A program made the translations under genes and the position numbers. From contig URJS01000073.1 of NCBI GenBank assembly GCA_900548205.1, positions 1-12,191 of the forward strand: a stretch of 12,191 bases of DNA. The letters are read 5' to 3'. The notes beneath the pieces were generated by a model. That model saw only the letters and a list, made by a program, of their open reading frames with translations. It ran no database searches and was not told the DNA's origin. This document shows positions 11,419-12,191 of this stretch, one piece after another. The DNA comes from an uncultured Roseburia sp. (GTDB taxonomy: Bacteria; Bacillota; Clostridia; Lachnospirales; Lachnospiraceae). Positions within the stretch are counted from its first letter, which is position 1, and each line of letters begins with the position of its first letter.

Positions 11419-12123
11419 CTATCCTTTCACACCGGATGCAACGATACTTTGTTTCAGCTGTTTGGAGAACAGGATCGACAGCAGAATGACCGGCGTTACC
11501 GTCACGACTGCAAGCCCCATCAACGCATTCTGCTTCGTCCCCACATTGTTTGAAATATTATAAAGCGCAACATTTAACGTCCAAAGCTTCTGATCCTCCG
11601 TCACCAGCCATGCCCAGAAGAAATCGTTCCAGTTTCCGATGAACGTCTGCAATGCGATCAGAGAAATGATCGGCTTTGACAGAGGCATACAGATTTTGCT
11701 GTACAGGTAGATGCTTCCCGCGCCATCCAAAGACGCCGCCTCAAAATAGCTTCCCGGAATCTGATCAAAAAATCCTTTATACAAATACACATAAAAACCA
11801 TACGGATACAAAAACGGCAGCAACAGTGCGGCATAATTATTGTAAGCCCCCATCTGACGGTACATAATCAGCTGCGGCAGCATAATGCTGGCAAACGGGA
11901 TCATCATTCCTCCGAGAAAGAACAAAAGCACTGCCTTTGACGCCCGCGGTGAGAGCTGTCTGCTGATGACAAATGCGCAAACAGAGCATAAAATCACCTG
12001 CGCAACCATCGCAAAGCCGATCACGATCACACTGTTTAACACGAATGTCATAAATCCAAGCTGCGCGATGCGCTCATTATCCGGCAGGACATCCCTGATC
12101 AAATATACATCCGACTGCTTCAT
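11419..12123 (-). CDS. Carbohydrate ABC transporter permease (MalG/CUT1 type), N-terminally short
   Basis: 234 residues. Five membrane segments are visible (about 24-53, 63-85, 96-116, 150-168, 199-220). The EAA loop 'EAASLDGAGSIYLYSKICMP' (127-146), which contacts the ATPase, is intact, and 'FIGNWNDFFWAWLVTEDQKL' (161-180) is the MalG-type signature. Family members are usually about 270-290 residues. Here the first membrane helix and the following 'SFK'-type segment are missing: the conserved 'LNS' motif lies near residue 30 rather than 75-95. An in-frame TAA lies upstream at about 12144, and AGGA sits 7 nt before ATG 12123, so this start is the only visible one. It may be truncated, frameshifted beyond view or a divergent short form. 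Partner permease, ATPase and binding protein are not in the window. It is followed by the GH110-like gene after 8 nt. Confidence 0.85.
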   Translation of the reverse strand: MKQSDVYLIRDVLPDNERIAQLGFMTFVLNSVIVIGFAMVAQVILCSVCAFVISRQLSPRASKAVLLFFLGGMMIPFASIMLPQLIMYRQMGAYNNYAALLLPFLYPYGFYVYLYKGFFDQIPGSYFEAASLDGAGSIYLYSKICMPLSKPIISLIALQTFIGNWNDFFWAWLVTEDQKLWTLNVALYNISNNVGTKQNALMGLAVVTVTPVILLSILFSKQLKQSIVASGVKG

Positions 12124-12191
12124 CCTGTGTTCCTCATCCTCGTATTATAAAGTAGTAGTGTTTATAGTCCCTCTCCAAGGACTGTATGCTA

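Noticed and set aside
1..12191. tRNA, rRNA, CRISPR array, transposase or phage integration genes
   Set aside because: None seen on reading both strands; no regularly spaced repeats or cloverleaf candidates were noticed.

Overview
The window looks like the chromosome of a spore-forming, plant- or host-glycan-using Firmicute, most likely a gut Clostridia/Lachnospiraceae-type bacterium. The reasons are spoVAD-spoVAE sporulation genes, short-form (about 350 aa) mannonate dehydratase, strong AGGAGG-type ribosome binding sites, sigma-A-type promoters and moderate GC. This placement is inference; no rRNA or marker gene is present.

Layout. Bases 1-749 (+): the end of a Gfo/Idh/MocA sugar oxidoreductase and a small PPC/DUF296-domain protein, ending at a bidirectional terminator. 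Bases 832-3873: a hexuronate module with uxuB and uxuA (-) transcribed away from a GntR/FadR-type regulator (+). Two identical perfect palindromes (CTTGTATACAAG) lie in the control region, one of them filling the spacer of a near-consensus uxuAB promoter. Bases 3842-5370: a GNAT acetyltransferase (-) and a MerR regulator with an effector-binding domain (+) face away from each other. The acetyltransferase promoter has the 19-bp spacer and central inverted repeat typical of MerR-controlled promoters. Bases 5371-6202: a lower-GC island with its own promoter and a two-pass membrane protein whose reading frame is split at an A7 tract. Bases 6203-6428: a non-coding stretch with two strong hairpins. 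Bases 6429-8287 (-): an orphan HPt phosphotransfer protein, then spoVAE and spoVAD, with no spoVAC beside them. Bases 8475-8834 (+): a small XRE-type regulator. Bases 8866-12123 (-): an operon of sugar ABC permease, a beta-helix protein with GH110-like catalytic aspartates and an AlkD-like DNA alkylation repair protein.

How the parts work together. UxuB reduces D-fructuronate to D-mannonate and UxuA dehydrates that to 2-keto-3-deoxygluconate; the divergent GntR protein is the obvious repressor. The MerR/GNAT pair looks like a self-contained small-molecule-sensing acetylation unit. The permease and GH110-like gene suggest import and intracellular cleavage of an oligosaccharide with an alpha-galactoside-like linkage, oddly coupled to a DNA repair gene. 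SpoVAD/SpoVAE take part in dipicolinic acid movement in spores. The best candidates for something not simply textbook are the frame-split membrane protein at an A_AAA_AAG heptamer, the MerR/GNAT unit, and the glycosidase-repair operon with an N-terminally short permease.
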